DNA of 64,000 nucleotides from CADEDH01 sp965216205 (GTDB lineage: Bacteria; Actinomycetota; Acidimicrobiia; Acidimicrobiales; SZUA-35): positions 1,302,001 through 1,366,000 of the forward strand of contig OZ244139.1 of the NCBI GenBank assembly GCA_965216205.1. Direction: 5' to 3'. The first letter of the stretch is position 1. Each line of letters begins with the position of its first letter. A program made the translations under genes and the position numbers. The notes below the pieces were generated by a model. The model was not told where the DNA came from and ran no database searches. It saw nothing but the letters and a program-made list of their open reading frames with translations. Shown piece after piece: positions 39,841 through 53,196 of this stretch.

Positions 39841-42461
39841 GTGACCGACTCCATTCGCGTCACGGGTCGATCCGAAGATGCGCCTGACGAGCGGACCAGC
39901 GATGTCCGCGATGTCCCGCCGCTGCCCCCGGTTCTCGACGTGCGAGCGCGTGCGGTGCCGCCGATGCCGCCCGCTTCGACCGCGCTGGTTGGCTCCGGTA
40001 CTGGCCTCGAGCGGGCGCTCGTCGAGGTGCTCACCGACCTGGTGGCGGCCGACGAGATCCCGGTCGACGGCAACTTCTTCGATGATCTCGGTGCCGACTC
40101 GATGGTGATGGCACGGTTCTGTGCTCACCTGCGAAAGCGGTCGGACCTGCCCACGTTCTCGATGCGCGACATCTACGAGCACCCGACCATCGCCGAACTG
40201 GCGGCGTCGGCCCGAGGCGCCGGCGCCGAGCAGCCACCGGTCGCCGACCAGGTTCCGGATCCCACGAGAGCCTTCGCGATCCCGGCGGGCACACGACGGC
40301 GTGGGCGACGACGCGTCCTGTGTGGCACGCTCCAGATCGGCTTCACCGTGGGCTACGCCGCGCTGCTCTCGCTCATCGTCGTTCGCAGCTTCTTCTGGCT
40401 CGAGCAGGCACCGGGCTTCGTCGACAGCTATCGGCGGGCGGTGGTTCTCGCCGGTTCGATCTTTCTCGTCGCCTCGATCGTTCCCGTCGTCGTCAAATGG
40501 GTGCTCATCGGACGGTGGAAACCGCGCCCAATCCCCATTTGGAGCATGGCCTACTTCCGGTTCTGGGTGGTCAGGTCGCTGATCCGATCGAGCCCGATCG
40601 CCCTCCTCAACGGCGGTTCCGAAACGAGCTCGAGCTCACCGCTCTTTCCGCTCTACCTCCGGGCTCTCGGGGCGAAAATCGGCAGCGGGGTGACGATCCA
40701 TACCCGCAACGTGCCGGTGTGCACCGATCTCCTCACGATCGGCGACCACACCGTGGTGCGGAAGGACGCATTCCTGAACTGCTACCGGGCTCGAGCCGGC
40801 GTGATCGAACCGGGGCGGGTGACCCTCGGCTCGGATGTCGTCGTGGGGGAGTCCACGGTGCTCGACATCGACACCACGATCGAGGACGGCGCCGAGCTCG
40901 GCCACGCTTCGGCGCTCCAGTCCGGCCAGACCGTCCGCGCCGGTGAACGGTCCCGGGGCAATCCCGCCCAGCCCTCCGAGGGCGTTCACCGGCTCCCGGC
41001 AACACCTGATGGGTTCACCCGGCGTCGCGTGGTGTTCACCGCCTTCCAACTCCTCAACCTCACCGTCCTCACCGTCCCGCTCGTGATGGCCGGATCCGTC
41101 TTCGCCATCGTCCGGATCCCGGAGCTCGAGCTGCTCGTCGGCGCGCACTCGTCGTCGCTGAGCCTGCGCGACATCGTCGCCACACTGCTCCTGGTGTCGG
41201 CGATCCTCACGGTGGGTTCGCTCCTCGCCGGGCTGCTCGTGGTCGGCACGGTTCCCCGAGTGCTGAAGCGCTTCGTGGAGCCGGGCCGGGTCTACCCGGT
41301 CTACGGAATTCGGTACCTCGTCCACCGCACGATCGCGGGGCTGACGAACGTGCGCTTCTACACCCAGTTGTTCGGCGACAGCTCGTTCATCGTCCACTAT
41401 CTGCGCTGGATCGGCTACGACCTCACCGTCGTCGACCAGACCGGGTCGAACTTCGGGAGCAACCTGAAGCACGAGTCGCCCTTCCTCACCACCGTCGGGA
41501 CGGGCACCATGGTGGCCGATGGGCTGTCGGCGATGAACGCCGAGTTCTCCAGTACGTCGTTCCGCCTCGCCCCGGTCACGATCGGCGCGAAGAACTTCCT
41601 CGGGAACAACATCGCCTATCCGGCCGATGCGCGGGTGGGTGACGACTGCCTCCTGGCGACCAAGGTCGCGGTCCCCGTGACCGGCGAGACTCGGAACGGC
41701 GTTGGGCTCCTCGGTTCTCCGGACTTCCAGATTCCCCGCAGTGTCGAGCGCGACAAGGTCCTCGAGATCGCCCACAACGAGGAGCTGCTCCGTCCGATCC
41801 TGCTGAAGTTCAAGAATCGGCACAACATCGTGACAATGGTGCTGTTCCTCGCGGTGCGCTGGATCTTCGTCACCGCGCTGCTCCTGCTGGTCGCCGGGAC
41901 GTTCGCCGCCTACCAGACCGTTGGGTCCTGGACCGTGGTGCTGGTCGCGCTGCTGACGCCACTGGTGACGGTCGGGTACTGGGTGGCGGTCGAGCGATCC
42001 GTTGCTCGGCTCCAGGCGCTCGCTCCCGACGGCTGCTCGATCTATCACCGCAGCTTCTGGCGCCACGAGCGGTTCTGGAAGATCCCGGCCTTCCGCTACG
42101 TGCAGGTGTACAACGGGACCCCGTTCAAGCCCATCATCTGGCGCCTCCTCGGTGTAAAAATCGGTCGGGACGTGTTCGACGACGGGTGTTTCTTCGTCGA
42201 GAAGTCGTTCGTGACGATCGGTGATTCGTGCACCCTGAACGCGAGGACCATCGTTCAGTGCCACTCGCAGGAGGACGGTGGTTTCAAGTCGGACCGCAGC
42301 GAGGTGGGTCCTGGTTGCACGCTCGGCGTCGGCGCCTTCGTGCACTACGGCGTCACGATCGGTGCCGACTCGGTCGTGGCGGCGGATTCCTTCCTCATGA
42401 AGGGCCAGCAAGTCCCGCCGCGAACCACATGGGTGGGAAATCCAGCGCAGGAGGCGAAGCA

Positions 42462-42465
<4 letters not shown>
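39841..42465 (+). CDS. Carrier domain plus membrane/hexapeptide Pls/PosA-terminal-type protein
   Basis: An 874-residue protein. Residues 53-125 form a peptidyl carrier domain with phosphopantetheine Ser87 in FFDDLGADSM. Six membrane helices follow in three pairs (about 160-186 and 200-224; 397-424 and 445-470; 662-692 and 697-717). Left-handed beta-helix (hexapeptide) segments lie between and after them (about 275-365, 545-620 and 770-860). This is the layout of the C-terminal region of Pls/PosA-type synthetases such as epsilon-poly-lysine synthetase, but the adenylation domain is absent; the next gene supplies one. It probably accepts an aminoacyl group on its carrier and joins or transfers it at the membrane. 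GTG 39841; the stop overlaps the NRPS start (ATGA). Confidence 0.8.
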
Positions 42466-45791
<3,326 letters not shown>

Positions 45792-45873
45792 GCGAAATCG
45801 AACCGTCGGGACCCGCTTGGTAGGTTCGTACCCGTACCGCCGACTCGAATCGTCGATGAGCGAGGAGGTCACG

Positions 45874-47526
45874 ATGACCGATCAGGCTGTCCAATCCGAT
45901 TCCCGCGAGGCGGCCACCCGTGTCGACTACGACGCGATCGTCATAGGCGCCGGCGTGGCCGGGATCTACCAGATCAAGCGACTCACCGACCTCGGCTACC
46001 GGGCCACGGTGCTCGAAGCCGGCGGCGATCTCGGCGGTACCTGGTACTGGAACCGCTACCCCGGCTGCCGGTTCGACTCCGAGAGCTACACCTACGGCTA
46101 CTCGTTCTCCCAGGAGCTGCTCGACGAGTGGCACTGGAAGGAGCGGTTCTCCAGCCAACCGGAGAACTACCGCTACCTCTCGCATGTGGCCGACAAGTTC
46201 GACCTCCGCCGCCACATGCAGTTCAACGCCACCGTCACCGCCGCCCACTACGACGACGAGCAGCGCTCGTGGGCGGTGACGCTGGAGGATGGCCGGGTTC
46301 TCACCACCCGGTTCCTGATCACCGCCATCGGCCTGCTCTCCGCCGCCACGCCACCCCGCTATCCCGGCGTCGACGAGTTCAAAGGTCGGTCGTGGCACAC
46401 CTACTACTGGCCCCACGAGCCGGTCGACCTGGCTGGCAAGCGGGTCGGCGTGGTCGGCACCGGCGCCACCGCCATCCAGCTCATCCCCGAGGTCGCGGCG
46501 CAGGCGGCGCACCTCACCGTGTTCCAACGGCGACCCAACTGGGCGGCCCCCCTTCGCAACGGCCTCATCAGCGACGAGGAGATGGCCGACATCCGGACCC
46601 GCTACGACGAGATCTTCGAGATCTGCAACAACACCCCCGGCGGGTTCGAACACGGCCCCGATCGCCGCGGCTTCGACTCGTTGACCGCCGAGGAGCGGCG
46701 CGAGTTCTGGGAGGACCTGTACGCCCAACCCGGCTTCGGGATCTGGCTCGGCAACTTCCGCGAGACGTTCATGGACGAGGACGCCAATGCCGAGCTGTCG
46801 GCGTTCATCGCCGAGAAGATCCGAGCCAGGATCGACGACCCGGATCTCGCCGAGAAGCTGATCCCGAAGGATCACGGGTTCGGCGTGCAACGGGTTCCGC
46901 TGGAGACGAACTACTTCGAGACCTACAACCGCGACAACGTCCGCCTCGTCGACCTCAGCGAGACCCCGATCGAGCGGATCACCGAGACCGGCATCCGCAC
47001 CAGCGCCGAGGATCACGAGCTCGACATCATCGTCTACGCCACCGGTTTCGACGCCATGTCGGGCGCCTACGACCGCATCGACATCCGCGGCGTCGGCGGT
47101 GAACGACTGGTCGACACCTGGATCGACGGCCCGTCGACGTTCTTCGGGATGATGATCCACGGCTACCCGAACCTGGTGATGCTGGCCGGTCCACAGAGCG
47201 GCTCGGCGTCGTCGAACTTCCCTCGGGGGATCGAGAAGGGCGTCGACTGGGTGACCGACTTCCTCGTCCACATCCGGGAGAACGGACACACCCGCTTCGA
47301 GTGCACCAAGGACGCCCAGGAGGCGTGGACCGACCACATGCGCGAGACCTACTCGATGATGCTCATGCGCAACGCCAAGAGCTGGTTCACCGGGTACAAC
47401 TCGAACGTCGACGGCCACGAGCACGGCAAGACCCGCTACTTCGTCTACAACGGTGGCGGGCCCCGCTACTGGCGCAAGCTGGACGAGACCACCGGCGACG
47501 ACTACGGCGGGATCGAGCTCTCCTAG
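45874..47526 (+). CDS. Baeyer-Villiger-type flavin monooxygenase
   Basis: A 550-residue class B flavoprotein monooxygenase. FAD-binding GAGVAG is at 25-30, the Baeyer-Villiger fingerprint FKGRSWHTYYW at 169-179 fits FxGxxxHxxxW exactly, and the NADP-binding GTGATA is at 195-200. Such enzymes turn ketones into esters or lactones, or oxidise nitrogen and sulfur. ATG 45874 is chosen over ATG 45856 because GAGGAGG lies 5-7 nt before it. It follows the NRPS by 82 nt and precedes a P450, so it is likely a tailoring enzyme of the same pathway. Confidence 0.88.
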   Translation: MTDQAVQSDSREAATRVDYDAIVIGAGVAGIYQIKRLTDLGYRATVLEAGGDLGGTWYWNRYPGCRFDSESYTYGYSFSQELLDEWHWKERFSSQPENYRYLSHVADKFDLRRHMQFNATVTAAHYDDEQRSWAVTLEDGRVLTTRFLITAIGLLSAATPPRYPGVDEFKGRSWHTYYWPHEPVDLAGKRVGVVGTGATAIQLIPEVAAQAAHLTVFQRRPNWAAPLRNGLISDEEMADIRTRYDEIFEICNNTPGGFEHGPDRRGFDSLTAEERREFWEDLYAQPGFGIWLGNFRETFMDEDANAELSAFIAEKIRARIDDPDLAEKLIPKDHGFGVQRVPLETNYFETYNRDNVRLVDLSETPIERITETGIRTSAEDHELDIIVYATGFDAMSGAYDRIDIRGVGGERLVDTWIDGPSTFFGMMIHGYPNLVMLAGPQSGSASSNFPRGIEKGVDWVTDFLVHIRENGHTRFECTKDAQEAWTDHMRETYSMMLMRNAKSWFTGYNSNVDGHEHGKTRYFVYNGGGPRYWRKLDETTGDDYGGIELS

Positions 47527-47578
47527 CCACCGACCGGGCCTCACGGGCTGCGGCCCAGCAAGCAGACAGAAGGGAACC

Positions 47579-48820
47579 ATGCCCGACCGACCGCACGTCG
47601 CCGACTGGGCGACCGACTTCGACCACCTCAGCGACGAGTGGGCCACCGACGGCCCCGAGATCCTGGCCGATCTCCGCGAGCGCTGCCCCGTCGCCCACAC
47701 CGAGCGGTTCCACGGCGCCTACCTGGTCACCCGCTTCGACGACGTGCTCGACGTCGCCCGGGACACCGACACGTTCTCGAGTCGCATCACGCTCATCAAC
47801 GACAACCATCCCGACAACGTCAAGCTCGAGTTGCCGCCCATCACCCTCGACCCGCCCGACCATGGACCGTTCCGGCGAGCGCTGCTCCCGTCGTTCAATC
47901 CCCGCGAGGTCGACAAGCTGGAGCCGTTCGTGGCCAGGGTGGCGAACCGGCTCCTCGACGAGCTCTCCGAACGGGCCGGAGCCAACGGTGGCGCTGTCGA
48001 TGGAGCCATCGACTTCGCTCAGCTCCTGCCGGTGGAGGTGATGAGCCACCTCTTCGACGTGCCGTCGGAGGTCGGGCCCGAGTTCCGTCGATGGGTCGAC
48101 GGGATCCTCAAGGACGGGCTCGAGGACCTCGACATCGCCAGGACCGCCACCCGAGAGGTCCAGGCCTTCTTCGCCCAGCGGCTGGCCGAGCGACGCGACG
48201 AGCCAGACGGGACCGACCGGGACGATCTGGTCTCGGTGGTGCTCCGGGCCGAGGTCACCGCAGACGACGGCTCGAGCCGGCCGTTCACCGAACGGGAACA
48301 GATCGGGGCACTGGTGGTGCTCATGCTCGGCGGCATCGACACCACCTGGTCGCTCCTCGGCTCTGCCCTCTTCCACCTCGCCATCCATCCCGACGACCGG
48401 GCCCGACTCGTCGCCGAGCCCGAGCTCCTGCCCACCGCGATCGAGGAGTTCCTCCGGTTCTACTCCCCGGTCACGATCGCGAGGGTCATCACCGACGACG
48501 CCGACATCGGCGGCTGCCCGGTCGCCGCCGGCAAGCGCCTCCTCCTCTCGTTCCCGTCCGCGAACCGCGACGGCGCCCACTTCGACCAGCCGGACGAGGT
48601 GGTGCTCGACCGCCGTGTCAACCGCCACGTGGCGTTCGGTGTCGGCGTCCACCGCTGCCTCGGTTCGAACCTGGCTCGCATGGAGCTCAACGTGGCCCTC
48701 GGGGCATGGCTCGAGCGGTTCCCGCGTTTCGAGCTCGCCGTCGACCCGGCCGACATCGTCTGGTCGGTCGGCCCCGTCCGGGGCCCGCGGTCGGTGCCAC
48801 TGCGACTGCTCGACCGGTGA
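47579..48820 (+). CDS. Cytochrome P450
   Basis: A 413-residue soluble P450 of normal bacterial length. The haem-binding motif FGVGVHRCLG contains Cys360, the I-helix oxygen-activation motif is GGIDTTW, the K-helix ExxR is EEFLR, and the N-terminal region has LDPPDHGPFRRALLPSFNP. It hydroxylates or otherwise oxidises a substrate using external ferredoxin and reductase, which are not encoded nearby. AGAAGGGAA precedes ATG 47579. Its stop overlaps the start of the enoyl-CoA hydratase gene (GTGA), so the two are coupled. Confidence 0.92.
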   Translation: MPDRPHVADWATDFDHLSDEWATDGPEILADLRERCPVAHTERFHGAYLVTRFDDVLDVARDTDTFSSRITLINDNHPDNVKLELPPITLDPPDHGPFRRALLPSFNPREVDKLEPFVARVANRLLDELSERAGANGGAVDGAIDFAQLLPVEVMSHLFDVPSEVGPEFRRWVDGILKDGLEDLDIARTATREVQAFFAQRLAERRDEPDGTDRDDLVSVVLRAEVTADDGSSRPFTEREQIGALVVLMLGGIDTTWSLLGSALFHLAIHPDDRARLVAEPELLPTAIEEFLRFYSPVTIARVITDDADIGGCPVAAGKRLLLSFPSANRDGAHFDQPDEVVLDRRVNRHVAFGVGVHRCLGSNLARMELNVALGAWLERFPRFELAVDPADIVWSVGPVRGPRSVPLRLLDR

Positions 48821-49698
48821 GCGCCGAGAGCGAGGCGATCGACGAGATCATCGTCTACGAGTTGGACGGCCCGGTCGCCCGGCTGATCCTCAACCGGCCC
48901 GAGAAGGGGAACGCTCTGCCGTTCGCCGGGCTCGACCGGCTCGTCGAGCTCCTCCGCCGGGCCGAGGACGACGATGACGTCAAGGTGGTCGTGCTCAAGG
49001 GACGGGGTCGATCGTTCTGTACCGGCGACGACTTCGACGACATCGCCGTCGCCTACGGCCACGTCGGCGCTGAGCCTGGCCGGCGACCTCCCCGGCTCAG
49101 CCAACGGGAACGGCTCGCCATCGACCGTCGCCTCGGTGGGGCGGTCGCCGCGTTCCAGCAGTCGGCGAAGCCCGTGATCGCCCAGGTCCACGGGCACTGC
49201 GTGGGGATCGGGATGTACCTGGTCGAGGTGGCCGACCTCGCCCTCTGCGCCCACTCGACCAGGTTCAGCCATGCCGAGCAACGCCTCGGGCTCGCCGGCA
49301 ACACGTTCCACCTGCCCACGCTCATCCTCGCCTACGGGCCGAAGAAGGCGCGGGAGATCCTCCTCTTCGGCGAGCAGTTCGACGGCCCGACCGCCGAGGA
49401 GATCGGGCTCGTCAACCGCAGCGTGCCCGACGACGAGCTCGACGCCACGGTCGACGAATGGGTGGCGAAGGTGGCCCGGAACGCGAAGGACGCCCTCGTC
49501 ATGGGCAAGGCGGCCCACAACATGGCGCTGGCCTCGCTCGGGTTGTCGAGCTACGCCCACGCCGGGATGGTCGGCCACGCGCTGGCCACCAACGTGAAGT
49601 TCGAGGAGGGCGAGTTCAACTTCTTCCGGACCCGCCGCGACGGGGACAGCAAGCAGGCGTTCCAGGCCCGCGACGCCCACCACGAGGACGACGGCTGA
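48817..49698 (+). CDS. Enoyl-CoA hydratase/isomerase family protein
   Basis: A 293-residue crotonase-fold protein. The first oxyanion-hole region is GRSFCTGDDFDDI and the second GHCVGIGMYLVEVADLALCA, followed by SHAEQRLGLAGN. A 60-residue insertion-like segment (about 85-120, with RRPPRLSQRERLAI) separates the two. GTG 48817 overlaps the P450 stop. The family hydrates or isomerises enoyl thioesters; here it may act on an acyl thioester formed in the NRPS pathway. The glutamate that activates water is not clear to me, so another crotonase activity is possible. A hairpin directly follows the stop. Confidence 0.82.
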   Translation: MSAESEAIDEIIVYELDGPVARLILNRPEKGNALPFAGLDRLVELLRRAEDDDDVKVVVLKGRGRSFCTGDDFDDIAVAYGHVGAEPGRRPPRLSQRERLAIDRRLGGAVAAFQQSAKPVIAQVHGHCVGIGMYLVEVADLALCAHSTRFSHAEQRLGLAGNTFHLPTLILAYGPKKAREILLFGEQFDGPTAEEIGLVNRSVPDDELDATVDEWVAKVARNAKDALVMGKAAHNMALASLGLSSYAHAGMVGHALATNVKFEEGEFNFFRTRRDGDSKQAFQARDAHHEDDG

Positions 49699-49729
49699 CC
49701 GAGGGCTGAGCGAGGACGGCCCCTCGGTC
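49697..49729. terminator. Bidirectional hairpin between convergent genes
   Basis: GACCGAGGG (49697-49705) and CCCTCGGTC (49721-49729) are perfect 9-bp arms with a 15-nt loop. The stem begins inside the enoyl-CoA hydratase stop codon and ends 13 bases before the nitroreductase stop. It lacks a clear U-tract, as is common in high-GC actinobacteria. Confidence 0.6.
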
Positions 49730-49741
49730 CCGGGTGGCGAA

Positions 49742-50416
49742 TCAGTCGTCGAAGCCGACGAAGCTGACGAGCTTCTCGGCCGGCACCCGGTGCGCCTTCA
49801 CGTCGTTGGCGGCGAACTCGTCGTTGGGCCAACCCATCGCCACGCAGGTCATGATCACCTCGTCCTCGGGGATGTTGGCGTGCTCCCGCACGACCGCCGA
49901 CTGCATGATGCCCTGGCCGTTGATCACCGTGCCGAGACCGCGATCCCAGGCCGCCAGGACCAGGCCGTAGGTGACCGCCCCCAGGTCGAAGTGGCCCACG
50001 GTGGCGAGCTGGAGGTCACGGTCGTAGGTGACCACGATCGAGACCGGAGCGTCGAACTGGCGGAACCCGCGCATCATCCAGTCCTTGCGCATCGCCCGAT
50101 CGTCGGTTATTCCCATCGCGTCGAAGAGCTGGTAGGCGATCTCCACCTGCCGCTCCCGGTGGACGCCGTCGTAGTTGCCCTCCACCGGGATCTCCCGCTG
50201 CGGTTTCGCGCCGGCCATCATCCGCTCCGTGTTGCCGGCACGGATCCGGTCGAGCGGTTCGCCCGTCACCACATGGAAGTGCCACGGCTGGGTGTTCATC
50301 GACGACGGCGCTCCCGAGGCGACCTCGATGATCTCGAGGATCAGCTCCTTGGGAACGGGATCGGGCTTGTAGCCCCGGATGCTGCGCCGCTGCCGGACCA
50401 GCTCTTCGTACTCCAT
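49742..50416 (-). CDS. Nitroreductase-family flavoprotein
   Basis: A 224-residue protein with the FMN-binding start RRSIRGYKPDPVPKELI, the SGAPSSMNTQPWHFHVVTG strand-helix, and the C-terminal LGTVINGQGIM and VAMGWPNDEF segments. Members are FMN dimers reducing nitroaromatics, quinones or enones with NAD(P)H. The GxxxxxExK-like interior is typical of the two-electron group. A TATCCT box lies 7 nt upstream of ATG 50416 without a ribosome site, indicating a leaderless transcript. It is convergent with the NRPS cluster and probably independent of it. Confidence 0.88.
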   Translation of the reverse strand: MEYEELVRQRRSIRGYKPDPVPKELILEIIEVASGAPSSMNTQPWHFHVVTGEPLDRIRAGNTERMMAGAKPQREIPVEGNYDGVHRERQVEIAYQLFDAMGITDDRAMRKDWMMRGFRQFDAPVSIVVTYDRDLQLATVGHFDLGAVTYGLVLAAWDRGLGTVINGQGIMQSAVVREHANIPEDEVIMTCVAMGWPNDEFAANDVKAHRVPAEKLVSFVGFDD

Positions 50417-50423
50417 GGCGCGG

Positions 50424-50429
50424 AGGATA
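50424..50429 (-). promoter_or_regulatory. -10 box TATCCT for a leaderless nitroreductase transcript
   Basis: TATCCT on the minus strand is separated by 7 nt from ATG 50416, with no Shine-Dalgarno between. Together with TAGCTT at 50489 on the plus strand, the 85-bp divergent gap carries two leaderless promoters. Confidence 0.5.
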
Positions 50430-50488
50430 GGGCAGACCGCGTGCGAGCTTCACCCTCGGCGGCCCTGGCCAGCACGGGGTTGTGGACC

Positions 50489-50494
50489 TAGCTT
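50489..50494 (+). promoter_or_regulatory. -10 box TAGCTT before the frameshifted amidase-type gene
   Basis: TAGCTT lies 7 nt before ATG 50502, the same geometry as the other leaderless genes. The survival of a good promoter argues that the frameshifts in the gene behind it are recent or artefactual. Confidence 0.45.
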
Positions 50495-50501
50495 CGGGGT
50501 C

Positions 50502-52001
50502 ATGCTCGATGCGTACTGCTGGCCCCAGAGCGGCATCGCCGGGGACCGGATCGACGTGATGGTCAGCGGCGACACCGCCAGCGGTACGTTGCGCGTCGTT
50601 CGCACCGGCGCGAGCGAGGTGCCGGTGCTACGGCGAAACGGTGACGATCGCTGACCAGCCGGTGCCCGACGACGTCGCCGTCGACGGCTGCCGCTGGGAA
50701 CCGACCACCACCCTTCGGATCGACGAGTCGTGGCGACCCGGCTTCCACCTGGTCCAGGTCGAATCCGACGACGGGCAGATCGCGGCGTTCGTCGTGGTCC
50801 GTCGACGCGCCGACCGACCGCCGACGCGGTGCTGGACGTCGACCTGGGCGCCTACAATGATTGGGGCGGACCGAGCTTCTACACCGGCGGCCACCACTCC
50901 TCACAGCTCCGCCCGCTCCCGGCCGGCTTCCTGGCCAAGCCAGCCGGAGCGCGGCGACTTCGGCCAGCTCGCCACGAGGTCGACTGGTACTTCGACCGCT
51001 ACTCCTATTGGTCGGCCGCCGCGGGGTGGGCGAACTGGGAGCGTCTGTTCGTGGCGTGGGCCGAGAACAACGGCCTCGAGCTCGACTATGCGACGAGCCT
51101 CGATCTCGCGACCCGACCATGCTCGAGCCGTACACCGTCTACCTCAGCATCGGTCACGACGAGTACTGGTCGGCGTCCATGCGAGACAACGTGGAGGGAT
51201 GGGTCGACCGAGGGGGGACCGCGGTGTTCCTCTCCGGCAACACCGCCTTTTGGCAGGTGCGGTTCGAGGACGGCGGTGAGCGGGTGGTCGGCTACAAGAA
51301 CGACTACCTCGACGACCCGGTGGTGGGGACCGAGGGCGAGCCGTTCGTGTCGACCACCCGCTCTGCGGGCGGCCCGAGAACGAGATGACCAGCTTCACCC
51401 GGGGTGGTTACGCCCACATGCGGGGCGCTCCCATGGGCTCCGGCGGGTACACGGTCTGGCGGCCCGACCATGCGATCTTCGACGGAGTGACGCTCCGGGC
51501 CGGGGACCTCCTCGGAGACCGGTCGTCGTGGGCTACGAGTGTGACGGGTGCGAGCTCGAGCTGATCGACGGTCGGTGGCCGCCGGCACCGGGGGCACACC
51601 GACCAACTTCGAGGGCTCGCCACTGCGCCGGCCCATCTGTGGGCCACCGACGAGGCCGCACCGGGCCTGCCCGACAGCTACATCGGTGAGTTGAACTGGG
51701 TGGCCGAGCGGCTCGCTGGCGGTGACACCCCGGAGAATCGGGAGCGGTTCGCCTATGGCCACGCCGGCTCGGAACCTTCACCCGAGGCCGCGGTCGGGAC
51801 CGGCTGCACCGACTGGGCCTACGGCCTGACCGATCCGGCCGGTCCCGCATCACCGCCAACATGATCAACCACACCAACCCCGAGCTCATGCCGACCCCAG
51901 CGGTCGACGGGAAGCAGGACCATGACCAGGCTCCATCGAGCCCAGCGGGTCCACCGGAGCGGGCCGAGCCATCGACGTCGACGGCGTCATCGCCCCGATG
52001 A
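50502..52001 (+). pseudogene. N,N-dimethylformamidase large-subunit-like gene with many frameshifts
   Basis: Joined across frames, this encodes about 500 residues of a dimethylformamidase beta-subunit-like protein. ATG 50502 starts MLDAYCWPQSGIAGDRIDV. The pieces then read GAYNDWGGPSFYTGG, NWERLFVAWAENNGLELDYAT, VYLSIGHDEYWSASMRD, SGNTAFWQVRFEDGG, PENEMTSFTRGGY, VVVGYECDGCELELIDG and GLATAPAHLWATDEA. Frame changes lie near 50636, 50815, 51117, 51362, 51522, 51590, 51612 and 51835. Apart from indels the family motifs are conserved, with almost no missense decay. Family members hydrolyse dimethylformamide-type amides using iron. The last frame stops at 51999-52001, overlapping the next gene by ATGA. 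Confidence 0.65.
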
Positions 52002-53133
52002 CCACCAGCCGCTCCCAGGCGCTGTACCAGCGGGCGAGAACGGTGATCCCGAAGGGGTCAGCGGCCACTACGGCTATGCCGTCACCGACACGTCGCCCGG
52101 AGCAGCGAGGGCTCCCGGTTCACCGACGTCGACGGCAACACCTACATCGACTGGATGTGCGCCTACGGGGATGATCCTGGGCTACAACCACCCCCGGTGG
52201 AGGAAGCCGCGTCGCGTCAGCTCGCAGCGGGCAACACCGGAGCCTGGCGGCCCCGGTGCTGGTCGACCTGGCCGAGCAGCTCGTCGACGGTGTCGACTGG
52301 GCCCTCGACAGCACCACGCTGGCGGTGATGATCGCCCGGGCGCCACCGGTCGGAGTACGTGGTGAAGGTGAACGACGCTACCACGGCTCGGCGGGGTGGA
52401 TGCAGACCCCGGGCAACCCTGGCACCACCGACGACGACCACCGGTTGGTCCTGTCCGTCCCGTGGAACGACAGCGAGGCGTTGCGACAGGTTCTGCCGAC
52501 CACGACTGGCCTGCTTCCTGTCGTCGCCGTATCACCACCCGGTCTTCGTCGACAACGAGCTGCCAGCCTCCGGCTACTGGTCCGAGATCGAGGCGATGTG
52601 CCGCAAGGCAGGGGTCGTGATCGTCGACGACGTCCGAGCCGGCTTCCGGCGATCTTGCCGGCTCCCACGCCGCCTACGGATTCCACGACCTCGTCTGCTT
52701 CGGCAAGGCGCTCGGCAACGGTCATCCGGTTGCCGCCGTGACCGGCACCGACGCGCTGAAACAAGCCGCAACCGGTTCTACACCGGCACCCAGTTCTTCA
52801 ACGCCGCCCCGATGGCCGCGGCGCCACGATCCGGGAGCTCGTCGCGATCGACGGAGCCCGACGCATCGCCGAGCTCGGTGAGCAGACGCCGGACTGGTCG
52901 ACGTGGCGGCCTCACACGGCCACGACCTCGGGTGACCGGTGTCCCGGGGATGCCCTACTACCGCATCGCCGGCGACGGTCTCGCTCCACGCCCGGTGGGT
53001 GGCCGACCTCGTGGCCCGCGGCGCCTACCTGCTCAGCTACCACAACCACTTCGTCTCCGCCGCCCACACCGACGACGATCTACGCCAGACCTGGACCATC
53101 GCCGACCAGGCATTCCGTGCGATCGCCGAGTAG
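51998..53133 (+). pseudogene. Class III (GSA-type) aminotransferase with many frameshifts
   Basis: The joined frames give a glutamate-1-semialdehyde-type aminotransferase. Pieces in order: SQALYQRARTVIPKGVSGHYGYAV, FTDVDGNTYIDWMCAYG, GMILGYNHP, the YHGSAGW cofactor motif, ASGYWSEIEAMCRKAGVVIVDDVRAGFR with the PLP-binding aspartate, VCFGKALGNGHPVAAVTG with the Schiff-base lysine, FYTGTQFFNAAPMAA, and the terminal ARWVADLVARGAYLLSYHNHFVSAAH to TAG. At least seven indels break it. All catalytic motifs remain, so this is either a very young pseudogene or a poorly resolved assembly region. It transfers an amino group in intact relatives; it was probably coupled to the preceding amide hydrolase. 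Confidence 0.65.
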
Positions 53134-53196
53134 GTGGTCGGTAGCGAGTTGGTGGTAGGGAAGAGGTGGCCGGACGGTGGCAGCGGGAGGCACGCG